NCBI GenBank assembly: GCA_963709645.1
Contig: CAVPXP010000005.1
Span: 1 to 64,000, forward strand
Direction of reading: 5' to 3'
Source: DYRB01 sp963709645
Lineage (GTDB): Bacteria > Pseudomonadota > Gammaproteobacteria > Chromatiales > Chromatiaceae
Length of the DNA stretch: 64,000 bases
Under the pieces are notes generated by a model, which was given only the letters and a program-made list of their open reading frames with translations, did not search any database and was not told the origin of the DNA. Numbering within the stretch: the first letter of the stretch is position 1; every line of letters begins with the position of its first letter. The position numbers and the translations under genes are program-made. This document shows positions 28,446 to 36,541 of the stretch, one piece after another.

Positions 28446-28901
28446 ATGAAGCCCAATTACCAGAGATTGCTGGCGATAGTAGTCGGCATCGCTTTTGTTG
28501 CCGGATCCGGCCTGTTCCCGTCAGAGGCCGATGCGCGCCGTGGCGCCGCCAGGGCATCGGTGGCCAGACCTCCGGCAGCCAGACCTCCGGCAGCCAGACC
28601 TCCGGCAGGCAGACCTCCGGCCGCTCGACCCCCGGCCGCAAGACCTCCGGTGGGCAGACCTCCCGTGGCCGTCAGACCTCCGCCCCCTGGGGTCAGACCC
28701 CCGCTCGGTGCAGCGGTGGCGGTCGGGACGGCTGTAGCAGTAACGGCGGCTGTTATCGGCTCCGTCGTCTATACGCTGCCGCCATCCTGCAGTTCGGTAC
28801 GCATCGGAAACGTCACCTACCAGCAATGCGGTTCCACCTGGTATGAGCCGCAGTACCTGGGCTCCGACGTGCAGTACATCATCGTCGAATCGCCGCGATA
28901 G
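28446..28901 (+). CDS. Small secreted protein with ARPPA repeats
   Basis: 151 aa. A signal peptide (cut near EADA) is followed by about seven copies of a (A/G)RPPA unit, a hydrophobic Ala/Val segment (about residues 92-112) and a C-terminal domain with two conserved-looking Cys in SCSSVRIGNVTYQQCGSTWY. Partners of DUF2092 genes often have this layout. The repeats are encoded by a 15-nt tandem repeat, so length variation between strains is likely. Function unknown; envelope location likely. Confidence 0.82.
   Translation: MKPNYQRLLAIVVGIAFVAGSGLFPSEADARRGAARASVARPPAARPPAARPPAGRPPAARPPAARPPVGRPPVAVRPPPPGVRPPLGAAVAVGTAVAVTAAVIGSVVYTLPPSCSSVRIGNVTYQQCGSTWYEPQYLGSDVQYIIVESPR
28563..28667 (+). repeat. 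15-nt tandem repeat (about 7 units) inside the secreted protein gene
   Basis: Units of GCCAGACCTCCGGCA, three of them identical and the rest diverged (GGCAGACCTCCGGCC, GCTCGACCCCCGGCC and similar), keep the frame and encode ARPPA. Such arrays expand and contract by slippage. Confidence 0.85.
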
Positions 28902-29173
28902 GGACCGATGGCCGGGCGCTCCGTCCGGCCGTACTTCGATCGGGTGCGGAATCTACTGGGATCCCGGAGTGTCCATCGTCGACCGTTACAATCTGGGTCT
29001 TCCCACCGTCGTGCCGCTCGATTGCGAGGGCGACCTTTGAGAAGGAGCCGCACATCGCAAACCCGTGGGACGCGGTCGTGTCGGTGTTCAAGCGGCTACA
29101 GATGCGCAGGCCCGTTGAGGTCAGCGCGCCGCCCGCCACGCGGGAAGCGCCGCGCCTCGGCCACAGGCGTGGA

Positions 29174-30694
29174 TCACGCCAGCGCAGTTTGCTCCGCATC
29201 TCCAGTGTCGGCGAGCCTGCGGCACAACTCCGCCGCGCCCTCGGGGTAGTCTGTCATCGCCTGGACCAAGCCCTGTCGGTCGAGCTCCACGAGCTCGACT
29301 TCGTCGAGCGCGTGCATTTCCGCGGGGCGTTCCCGGTGTCCGGAGGTGTAACCCGCGCCGCCGAAGTGATCACCGCGATGCAGCTGCAGGCTGCAGTGCT
29401 CCGGCGCATTCGATAGAAACGCGGCCCGACCGTCCGGGTCGGCAATGTCCTCGGCGAGGAGTTGGTAGAGCCGATGGGGATCGTCGCAGTGACGCGCGGC
29501 GTTCCGGACCGCGATCCCAGCGATGGGGCCAATGTACTTGGCATACTCCGCGGCAATGCGATCGATCATGCGCGTGCGCCAGATCGAGGTCTCGGCGCCG
29601 GAAGCGGCGAGCGCCTCGGGCCTCTCCACCGCATCGGTCGGGGCGACCCGGACCGAGACCGTGCCCCGCGCAACCAGGAACAGCGAGCACTGCGCCGCAG
29701 GCGACGGCGCGATGGGTTCGCCAGGGGCATAGAGATGCGTGCGTGCGTTGCGCAGCAGGCAGGCGCGCAGCTGCGGGTCGAGGCCAAGCAGGACGGGCGC
29801 CTCCGATATCACGGCGACATCGTCATCCGGCGGGGACCCCAGGTCGCGGCCGTAGCTCTGAATGATGCCGTTTCGCGCGAAGGCGTACCAGATGCGTTCC
29901 CGCACGACGGCATCGGTGTGCAGCGCTTCGCGGTACTCAAGCGGATAGTAGAAGATGTCGTAGGTCATCAGCGCAGCGCCGTGATCGGTGATTCGGATCT
30001 CTCCGCAGTGGATCATCGGCGTGACGGCCGGGTTCACGCCCGGCGCCGTGCGAATTACATCCGCGATGATCTCAAACACCTTGCGCGGCGCCACGGCGAC
30101 CGGCGCTGGCACCGAGATCCGGCTTGCGGTGGTCTCGTGTGCCGGGAACACCTCCAGCACCTGCTCGGCCATCCTGCTGTTGGGCACCACCAGCAGGGCG
30201 CCGGTGGGCATGCGCAGGGACGTCGACCGCCAGGTAATCGACTCCACCGGGCCGCTGTGCTCCCCGATTCTGAGTACATCCCCGAGGCGGACGACCATCG
30301 GCCATTCGAGCATCAGGGCGATCCCAGAAAAGAGGTTCGACATCGTGGACTGAAGCGCGATGCCGATGACCACCGCCATGACCGCCGAAGCCGTTGCAAT
30401 CGCCAGGATGTCCACGCCCAGTACGACCCGGGCGATGACGACCACCGCGATCGCATAGAGCAGCACCGACAGCAGGAGGCGCAGCAGGCTCGGCACCCGC
30501 TGTCCGCGCGTGCGCACCAGCAGGATATCCACCAGCACATGGCTGACCACGTGGATCAGCGCAATCGCACCGCTGATCAGGATGGCGAACCACAGATACC
30601 TCATCCCGGTCTCGTCGAGGAGCCCAGGCTGAGTGCGCAGCAGGCTGTAGACAAGCCCGAGGGCCGCGCAGACGATGAGGGTGATGTAGGGCAT
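29174..30694 (-). CDS. MscS-type channel with split cyclic-nucleotide-binding-like domain
   Basis: 506 aa. Four N-terminal membrane segments lead to the MscS pore and beta domain (AVMAVVIGIALQSTMSNLFSG, WPMVVRLGDVLRIGEHSG, LLVVPNSRMAEQ; residues about 95-290). Residues about 300-355 (LLGLDPQLRACLLRNARTH, then LFLVARGTVSVRVAP) look like the first half of a CNMP-binding jelly roll, and 432-490 (RGDHFGGAG, MHALDEVELVELDR) like the second half. Between them, 370-430 is a helical insert with YIGPIAGIAVRNAA and ADPDGRAAFL, resembling the DUF8082-type domain. CNMP-gated MscS-like channels are known; the usual RAA phosphate-binding motif is not clear here, so ligand binding is doubtful. Confidence 0.85.
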   Translation of the reverse strand: MPYITLIVCAALGLVYSLLRTQPGLLDETGMRYLWFAILISGAIALIHVVSHVLVDILLVRTRGQRVPSLLRLLLSVLLYAIAVVVIARVVLGVDILAIATASAVMAVVIGIALQSTMSNLFSGIALMLEWPMVVRLGDVLRIGEHSGPVESITWRSTSLRMPTGALLVVPNSRMAEQVLEVFPAHETTASRISVPAPVAVAPRKVFEIIADVIRTAPGVNPAVTPMIHCGEIRITDHGAALMTYDIFYYPLEYREALHTDAVVRERIWYAFARNGIIQSYGRDLGSPPDDDVAVISEAPVLLGLDPQLRACLLRNARTHLYAPGEPIAPSPAAQCSLFLVARGTVSVRVAPTDAVERPEALAASGAETSIWRTRMIDRIAAEYAKYIGPIAGIAVRNAARHCDDPHRLYQLLAEDIADPDGRAAFLSNAPEHCSLQLHRGDHFGGAGYTSGHRERPAEMHALDEVELVELDRQGLVQAMTDYPEGAAELCRRLADTGDAEQTALA

Positions 30695-30911
30695 GGCTCA
30701 GTCCCGCGGAGCGCGCTGTTCTTCGAGATTGCTCATTGCCTTTCCGGTTCCCGAGCAGACTACGGGGACTGCGATGGGAAGCCAAGCGCCTCAAAGGGCG
30801 CAACTGCGCAAAGCAGGTTTTGTGGCCGGTAGCCGCATCTTAACCGGGAGCTTGGCGTCAGCTGGACACCAGGCTCTTCATGCCAAGGCCGGGCGAACCG
30901 GGCAATCGACC

Positions 30912-31949
30912 CTAGCCAACCCGCTCGGTTCGCTCCAGCCACGCGATCCCGAGACCCATACCCAGCACGATGCCAACCACGGCGATGAGCGAGCCGACGG
31001 ACAGGGTCGACATCCCGCTGAGGCCCTGCCCGATGTTGCAGCCGCCCGCGAGGATGGCCCCCACTCCCATCAGGCTACCGCCGAACAAAGCATGCAGCAC
31101 GTGCCCAGGGTCGGGGGGGACCCAGCGATAGCGCCGCGCGCACAGGCTACTGAGCCAGGCCCCGCCCAAGACCCCCGCCGCCAGCGACACGTCGAAGCCG
31201 CTCCCTGAGCCCCGGCCCGCCATCAGGTACTCGCTGGCCCGTGCCACAGGACCTGAGAACGTGAGGGAGGCAGGCCGCGCGGCGGAGAATTCGTCCTGCG
31301 CCAGGTAGCCGGTGATCCACCAGCCGGCGACCACCAGGGCACCCACGGTCGCGCCCGCGGCAAGGAGCCCCGGACTCGAACCGCCGCGCGCCGACCTGAC
31401 GACGAGCCAGAAGCAAACACCGGCGATCACGCCGGCGAGAATCCATGGGTGGATCCCCAGCAGCGCGGCGAGGGATGACGACGCGACCGGGGACTCAATC
31501 GCGGTCACAGACAGAACCCAGAGCCGCACCGGTTCGAGTACGCCGAACTGGGTCGCCGTGGCCGCCAGGGCGAAGGCCAGCAGCGCAAGCAAGGCGCCGC
31601 CGCTGCCTTCGGCCGCTCCGACCAGGATGCGCGCTGCACAGCCGCCCGCCAGGGTGGTCCCGAAGCCGAACATCAGGCCGCCCAGGCTTGTGCCCAGCCA
31701 GTCGATGCGCGCGCTGCGATAGGAGGACTCGGCGATTGCGACCCAGCCTCCTGAATCGAGCGCCTGGGTGCCCAGAATCGCGACGGCGACCGCGACCAGG
31801 TAGGCGTCGATCTGCCTGCGGTCACCCATGAGCATCCGGTTGCTCACGGCGGCCATCATGCACAGGCGGGAGCGCTGAATGACGCCGCCGAAGATGAGTC
31901 CGACGGTCAGGCCTCCGCCCACGAGGACCAAGTTGAGGGAGTCATCCAT
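30912..31949 (-). CDS. YeeE/YedE family sulfur-compound transporter
   Basis: 345 aa, about nine membrane segments. It carries the family's two Gly-Gly-Cys sites in symmetric positions: TTLAGGCAARILVGAAEG and AILAGGCNIGQGLSG; a further SRLCMM sits in the first helix. In TsuA the corresponding cysteines relay thiosulfate across the membrane. Sulfur-oxidising bacteria use such proteins for thiosulfate or sulfur-compound import. The usual small TusA/YeeD partner gene is not next to it. No terminator is obvious. Confidence 0.9.
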   Translation of the reverse strand: MDDSLNLVLVGGGLTVGLIFGGVIQRSRLCMMAAVSNRMLMGDRRQIDAYLVAVAVAILGTQALDSGGWVAIAESSYRSARIDWLGTSLGGLMFGFGTTLAGGCAARILVGAAEGSGGALLALLAFALAATATQFGVLEPVRLWVLSVTAIESPVASSSLAALLGIHPWILAGVIAGVCFWLVVRSARGGSSPGLLAAGATVGALVVAGWWITGYLAQDEFSAARPASLTFSGPVARASEYLMAGRGSGSGFDVSLAAGVLGGAWLSSLCARRYRWVPPDPGHVLHALFGGSLMGVGAILAGGCNIGQGLSGMSTLSVGSLIAVVGIVLGMGLGIAWLERTERVG

Positions 31950-31964
31950 CCATTCACCTCTGAG

Positions 31965-32123
31965 GCTACGGAAACGCTGATTTATGGCGTGCCCCGTGCG
32001 GGGCAGGATGCCCCGCCATTTTCGACGGCGCCAAGCCGTTGAAAACGGAGCATTCCACGAGTCGCGCCTCGGGGAACGCGAGCTGATTCAAGCCATGGAT
32101 GGCTTTAATCAGCATCTCCCTAG
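31965..32123. repeat. MITE-like element of about 150 bp with imperfect terminal repeats and hairpins
   Basis: The left end reads GGAAACGCTGATTTATGGC and the right end, reverse complemented, GGGAGATGCTGATTAAAGCC. They share the GCTGATT core and the GG start. The right end stands next to CTAG (32120-32123), a sequence often duplicated by IS5-group elements; the left has no such copy. Two inner hairpins are present: GCCCCGTGCGGGGC near the left, and GCTGATTCAAGCCAT-GG-ATGGCTTTAATCAGC (14 of 15 pairs) at 32082-32113. No transposase is encoded. Confidence 0.5.
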
Positions 32124-32296
32124 GTCAGGCGGCGCTAAGGATACGCCGACGCTTTACGCGACGATATGGAAGGCAGTGCCCATGAGGCATCCGCGTATCC
32201 CGATCCACCGCCCGCACTTGTCCGCATGCAGGCACTTGCCGATACTCGCTGCCACCATAGAACCGGAGCCTGACGCCATGACCCTGCCGATACGCG

Positions 32297-32443
32297 ATGG
32301 CACACCCCAACGAGCGCGTCGTCACCCCCTACCGGCTGGAGGGCGGTGCCAAAGGCGGGCCCCAGGTTGTGAACATGCAGAACCGCCTGCCCTCCACCGC
32401 CTGCCCCAAGTTACCAATGGACTGGAACCAGGTGACAAAGTGA
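32297..32443 (+). CDS. Possible small protein upstream of recG
   Basis: 48 codons from ATG 32297 (MAHPNERVVTPYRLEGGAKG at the start, LPMDWNQVTK at the end). Composition is more protein-like than other frames nearby, but I know no relative, and there is no clear ribosome site. It ends 13 bp before recG. It may instead be a relic linked to the MITE-like element. Confidence 0.25.
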   Translation: MAHPNERVVTPYRLEGGAKGGPQVVNMQNRLPSTACPKLPMDWNQVTK

Positions 32444-32456
32444 CTGCCCCAACTCG

Positions 32457-34544
32457 ATGATCGGTGACGACCGCATCCCCGTGGACCGGCTCAAGGGCGT
32501 CGGACCGCGACTGGCCGAGCGCCTCGCCAACCTGGGGGTCACATCGGTCCAGGACCTGCTCTTCCATCTCCCCTCGAGATATCAGGACCGGACTCGCCTG
32601 ACCCCCATCGCCCAGCTGACCCCCGGGGGCGAGGCCCTGGTGGAGGGTACCGTGACCGCCGCGGAGATCGGCTTCGGCCGGCGGCGCTCGCTGAAGGTCT
32701 GGCTCGCGGACGGCGAGACCAGAGGGCTGCTGCTGCGCTTCTTCCACTTCTCGACGGCCCAGCGCGACGCCCTCAAGCCCGGGGTACGGCTGCGCTGCTA
32801 TGGCGAGGTCCGGCAGGGGCCGCAGTCCCTGGAGATGATCCACCCGGAGTACCAGGCCCGTGGAGCCGAGGCGCCGCCTGCAGTGGCCGACGCCCTGACC
32901 CCCATCTATCCCACGACCGAGGGGCTTCAGCAGACCTCCTGGCGCTCCCTCACGGACCAGGCCCTGGAGTGGCTCGGGCGCGGGGCCTCCATCCTGCCCG
33001 ACCTGCTGCCGGAGGAGATCCCGCGGGGACTCGGCCTGCCGGACCTGGCGGGCGCCCTGCGCTACCTGCACCGCCCACCCCCAGATGCAGCTCTGGATGA
33101 TCTCCTGGGACGCGGCCACCCGGCCTTTCTGCGCCTTGCCTTCGAGGAGCTGACCGCCCACCAGCTCAGCCTGCGCCGCCTGCGCGAGCGCCAGCGCAGC
33201 GTCGCCGCGCCGGTTCTAGCGGGTGACGGGTCCCTGCGTGGCCGCCTCATCGCTTGCCTGCCCTTCGCCCTCACCGCGGCCCAAGAGCGCGTCCTGGGGG
33301 AGATCGCCGCGGACCTGGAGGCCCCCCGCCCCATGCTTCGCCTCCTCCAGGGTGACGTGGGCTCAGGGAAGACGGTGGTCGCAGCCCTGGCGGCCCTGCA
33401 GGCGGTCGAGGCAGACCACCAGGTCGCCCTGATGGCCCCCACTGAGCTCCTGGGGGAGCAGCACCTGCGCAACCTTTCCTCCTGGCTCCGGCCCCTCGGA
33501 ATCGAGCCCCTTTGGCTGGCTGGCCGCCACAAGGGGCGCGAGCGAGCCAGGCTCGTCGAGCAGATGGCAGGGGGTGAGGCGCGGGTCATCGTCGGGACCC
33601 ATGCCCTTTTCCAGGAGGATGTCGCCTTTGGCAATCTGGGGCTTGTCGTCATCGACGAGCAGCACCGTTTCGGCGTCCACCAACGCATGCGCCTGCGCGA
33701 AAAGGGGGCACGGGACGGCTTGGCCCCGCACCAGCTCATCATGACCGCTACCCCCATACCCCGGTCGCTGGCAATGACGGTCTACGCCGATCTGGACCTT
33801 TCGGTCATCGACGAGCTGCCCCCGGGCCGCACGCCCATCGCCACCGTCGCAGTCCCCGACAGCCGCCGAGATGAGGTCATCGAGCGTGTCCGCCGAGCCT
33901 GCGCCGAAGGGCGCCAAGCCTATTGGGTCTGTACCCTGATCGAGGAGTCAGAGGCATTGGAGTGTCAGGCCGCCGAGGAGACGGCCCGCCAGTTGAGCGA
34001 GAATCTGCCGGGCTTGAGGGTCGGGCTGGTCCATGGGCGCATCAAGGGGCCAGACCGCGAGGCAGTCATGCGCGCCTTCGCCGCCGGGGACTTGGATCTG
34101 CTGGTGGCCACAACGGTCATCGAGGTCGGCGTGGACGTCGCCAACGCCAGCCTGATGATCATCGAGAACCCCGAGCGACTGGGCCTCGCCCAACTCCACC
34201 AGTTGCGCGGGCGGGTTGGGCGCGGGGCGCAAGCCAGCTACTGCGTCCTGCTCTACCGGGCTCCGCTGTCCGACCAAGCCCGGGAGCGCCTGGATATCCT
34301 GAGGCGGGAGACCAGCGGCTTCATCATCGCCCAGAAAGACCTGGAAATGCGCGGCCCCGGGGAGGTGCTGGGGACCCGCCAGACCGGCGACCTGGACTTC
34401 CGCGTCGCCGACCCGGCGCGGGACCAGTCGCTGCTCTCGGCGGCCCAGCAGGCCGCGGATCGGATGCTCAGTACCCATCGCGACCGGGTCGAGCCATTGA
34501 TCCGGCGCTGGTTGGCGCACCGGGAGGACTACGGCGGCGTATGA
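32457..34544 (+). CDS. recG: ATP-dependent DNA helicase RecG
   Basis: 695 aa, the family's usual length. The N-terminal wedge/OB domain (DRLKGVGPRLAERLANLG, then VEGTVTAAEIG) is followed by the two RecA-like motor domains: Walker A LLQGDVGSGKTVVAAL, DEQH box VIDEQHRFGVHQR, motif III MTATPIPRSLAM, and QLRGRVGRGAQASYC near the end with the TRG region DLEMRGPGEVLGTRQ. RecG reverses stalled replication forks and branch-migrates Holliday junctions. Start ATG 32457 is supported by the conserved VDRLKGVGP. Confidence 0.97.
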   Translation: MIGDDRIPVDRLKGVGPRLAERLANLGVTSVQDLLFHLPSRYQDRTRLTPIAQLTPGGEALVEGTVTAAEIGFGRRRSLKVWLADGETRGLLLRFFHFSTAQRDALKPGVRLRCYGEVRQGPQSLEMIHPEYQARGAEAPPAVADALTPIYPTTEGLQQTSWRSLTDQALEWLGRGASILPDLLPEEIPRGLGLPDLAGALRYLHRPPPDAALDDLLGRGHPAFLRLAFEELTAHQLSLRRLRERQRSVAAPVLAGDGSLRGRLIACLPFALTAAQERVLGEIAADLEAPRPMLRLLQGDVGSGKTVVAALAALQAVEADHQVALMAPTELLGEQHLRNLSSWLRPLGIEPLWLAGRHKGRERARLVEQMAGGEARVIVGTHALFQEDVAFGNLGLVVIDEQHRFGVHQRMRLREKGARDGLAPHQLIMTATPIPRSLAMTVYADLDLSVIDELPPGRTPIATVAVPDSRRDEVIERVRRACAEGRQAYWVCTLIEESEALECQAAEETARQLSENLPGLRVGLVHGRIKGPDREAVMRAFAAGDLDLLVATTVIEVGVDVANASLMIIENPERLGLAQLHQLRGRVGRGAQASYCVLLYRAPLSDQARERLDILRRETSGFIIAQKDLEMRGPGEVLGTRQTGDLDFRVADPARDQSLLSAAQQAADRMLSTHRDRVEPLIRRWLAHREDYGGV

Positions 34545-34719
34545 GCCCGACCACCATTGCCACATTGCGCGAGGTCGGCTGGCGCCCACCTCCACCCGCC
34601 CCGGCAGCCGGTTTGCTCGACGCACCGCTCGCCGCTCAGGGGCCATCCGTCCTTGGCTTGGGGCAAACCCTCGGTAGAATGGGACGCACCCCGCCTGGCG
34701 CGACCGTCCTTGTAAGCCC

Positions 34720-35619
34720 TTGCCCAACCCAATCTCGTCCTACTTCATCGCGGCCCTCGCGCCGCTCTTCTGGTCTGGCAACTTCATCCTGGGGCGGGCA
34801 CTGAATCAGACCATTCCCCCCATCGCCCTGTCGTTCTGGCGGTGGGCCGTGGCGCTGCTGATCGTCCTGCCATTCGCACTGCCCCGGTTGCGGGGCCAAT
34901 GGGGCCTCGTGTGCCGACACTGGGCCGCGTTGTCGCTGCTCGCGGTGCTGGGCGTGACCAACTTCAACACCTTCGTCTATCTGGGGCTGCAGACGACCAC
35001 AGCCACCAACGCGGTGCTCATGGTTTCCACGACGCCCGTACTGATCGTATTGCTGTCGTTTCTGCTTCTCCGGAAGCGAGTACGCCCGCGCCAAGCAGCA
35101 GGCATTCTGCTGTCGCTCTGCGGGGTGGCGGTGATCATCGCCCGCGGTGACGCTCAGGCGCTTGCCGCGTTGCAGCTCAATAGAGGCGACTTGTGGGTGC
35201 TGGGGGCGGTGGCGAGTTGGGCGCTGTACTCGGTCTGCCTGCACTGGCGCCCAGCAGGCATGGATCCGCTGGCCTTTCTGGCGGTGACCATGGTCATCGG
35301 GCTGGTCCCGCTGCTGCCGCTCTACCAATGGGAGCTCGGCCAGGGGCAAGGTTTCGAGTTGGACGCCGTTACCCTGGGGGCCATCGGCTACGTCGCCCTG
35401 TTTCCCTCGCTCTTAGCCTATGTGCTCTGGAACCGAGCCGTCGCGGAGCTGGGGGCGAACCACACCGGACAGCTCCTGCACCTGATGCCGGCCTTTGGGG
35501 TCATGCTGGCGATGCCTTTACTCGGCGAGCGGATGCACGGTTTTCACCTGGCAGGGATCGGGCTCATCGCCGGAGGGATCATTCTGGCGACTCGCTCGCA
35601 GGCACAGGGGCGTTCCTAG
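34720..35619 (+). CDS. EamA/RhaT family transporter (DMT superfamily)
   Basis: 299 aa with ten predicted membrane segments in two EamA repeats (IAALAPLFWSGNFILGR and GDLWVLGAVASWALYSVC begin the halves). TNAVLMVSTTPVLIVLLSF and ELGANHTGQLLHLMPAFGV are the conserved helix-end motifs. Members export amino acids or other small metabolites; the substrate cannot be read from sequence. The start is TTG at 34720 by frame and domain position, with no ATG at the beginning of the first helix. The 175 bp before it hold no clear gene. Confidence 0.88.
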   Translation: MPNPISSYFIAALAPLFWSGNFILGRALNQTIPPIALSFWRWAVALLIVLPFALPRLRGQWGLVCRHWAALSLLAVLGVTNFNTFVYLGLQTTTATNAVLMVSTTPVLIVLLSFLLLRKRVRPRQAAGILLSLCGVAVIIARGDAQALAALQLNRGDLWVLGAVASWALYSVCLHWRPAGMDPLAFLAVTMVIGLVPLLPLYQWELGQGQGFELDAVTLGAIGYVALFPSLLAYVLWNRAVAELGANHTGQLLHLMPAFGVMLAMPLLGERMHGFHLAGIGLIAGGIILATRSQAQGRS

Positions 35620-35737
35620 CGACCCAGGCCCCGCGCGTCTTGCGCTTCGCCCGCAACCTGCCTAGCATCCGACCGGCCGACTGCGTCCTTTGCAGATGAA
35701 TGCCCTTTCCGTTCGCACTGAGGAGACTGCCGAACCC

Positions 35738-36193
35738 ATGAACGCCATCTGGCGCCGTGTTGCGTTGACCACGGCCCTGGTCTTCCTGACCCAGGCTGCC
35801 CTGTGCGCCGACCCTGCCGCTGATGTCGAGAAGATACTTCGGGACATCCGCCAGGATCATCCGGTGCCGAAGCTCGACTATCTGCGGCAAGCCGAACCCA
35901 TCAATGCCGATTCCGCCTACTACCGCGGCCTCTACGACGGCATCGACGTAACGGTCGAAACGCACCCCAACAACAATCGCGTGGCTTCCGTGCTCTTACA
36001 GCTCGCCGGGCCGGACCAGACGCGCCTGGTCTTGCCCGCCGTCGCTCGCGTTCTTGGGGCACCGCATGTCAGTGACAAGAAGCATTCCACCTATGGCTGG
36101 GACTGGCCCGACTACCGGACCGCTTCGGTTCACTATGCCGCGGGTGGAAAGGCGGGTGACGGTTTCACGATCGTATCCATTTTCTACCGGTAA
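35738..36193 (+). CDS. Secreted hypothetical protein
   Basis: 151 aa from ATG 35738, 12 nt after a GAGGAG ribosome site. A signal peptide ends near AALCA. The mature part has YLRQAEPINADSAYYRGLYDG, VETHPNNNRVASVLLQLAG and a C-terminal VHYAAGGKAGDGFTIVSIFYR. It looks like a compact alpha/beta periplasmic protein. I do not recognise the family. Confidence 0.78.
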   Translation: MNAIWRRVALTTALVFLTQAALCADPAADVEKILRDIRQDHPVPKLDYLRQAEPINADSAYYRGLYDGIDVTVETHPNNNRVASVLLQLAGPDQTRLVLPAVARVLGAPHVSDKKHSTYGWDWPDYRTASVHYAAGGKAGDGFTIVSIFYR

Positions 36194-36541
36194 TCGGCTT
36201 TCCATGCATGTGCCCTTGTTCGGGGCTCCAAACAACGACGGCCGCCAATGCGGGACTTCTGGTGTCGGCGACGCCGCTGCGGATCGACGACCGGCCACCG
36301 CGGCAGCTCCGAAAGCCGGCCAGTAGCGAGCTGAGCCCCGCGGGGTCGCTCCCGTAATCCAGTCGTCACCGCAAGCACCCGCTGAACCCGCACCTTCCAA
36401 GTCCCCCCTCGACGCCGGCAAGCGGCTGGCGTAGCTTATGGTGGCCCCGCCAAAGGGGCGCGAGCCGCGGCCCCCGTTCGGCGGTGTAAGCCGCTGTCCT
36501 CCCACCGCCAGTGCCTCTCCTCTTGGTGGAGTCCAGCGTCG
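36194..36541. other. Intergenic (about 350 bp), nothing recognised
   Basis: No frame shows family features, and no clear hairpin or promoter stands out. It precedes the MscS channel gene. Confidence 0.35.

Noticed and set aside
28902..29173. Open frames between the ARPPA-repeat gene and the MscS gene
   Set aside because: Ser/Arg-rich translations with no recognisable family or ribosome site.
34541..34719. Frame after recG starting MSPTTIATLREVGWRPPPP, slightly like the start of chorismate lyase
   Set aside because: Only the first 20 residues look similar, the rest runs into the EamA gene in the wrong frame; too weak to call.
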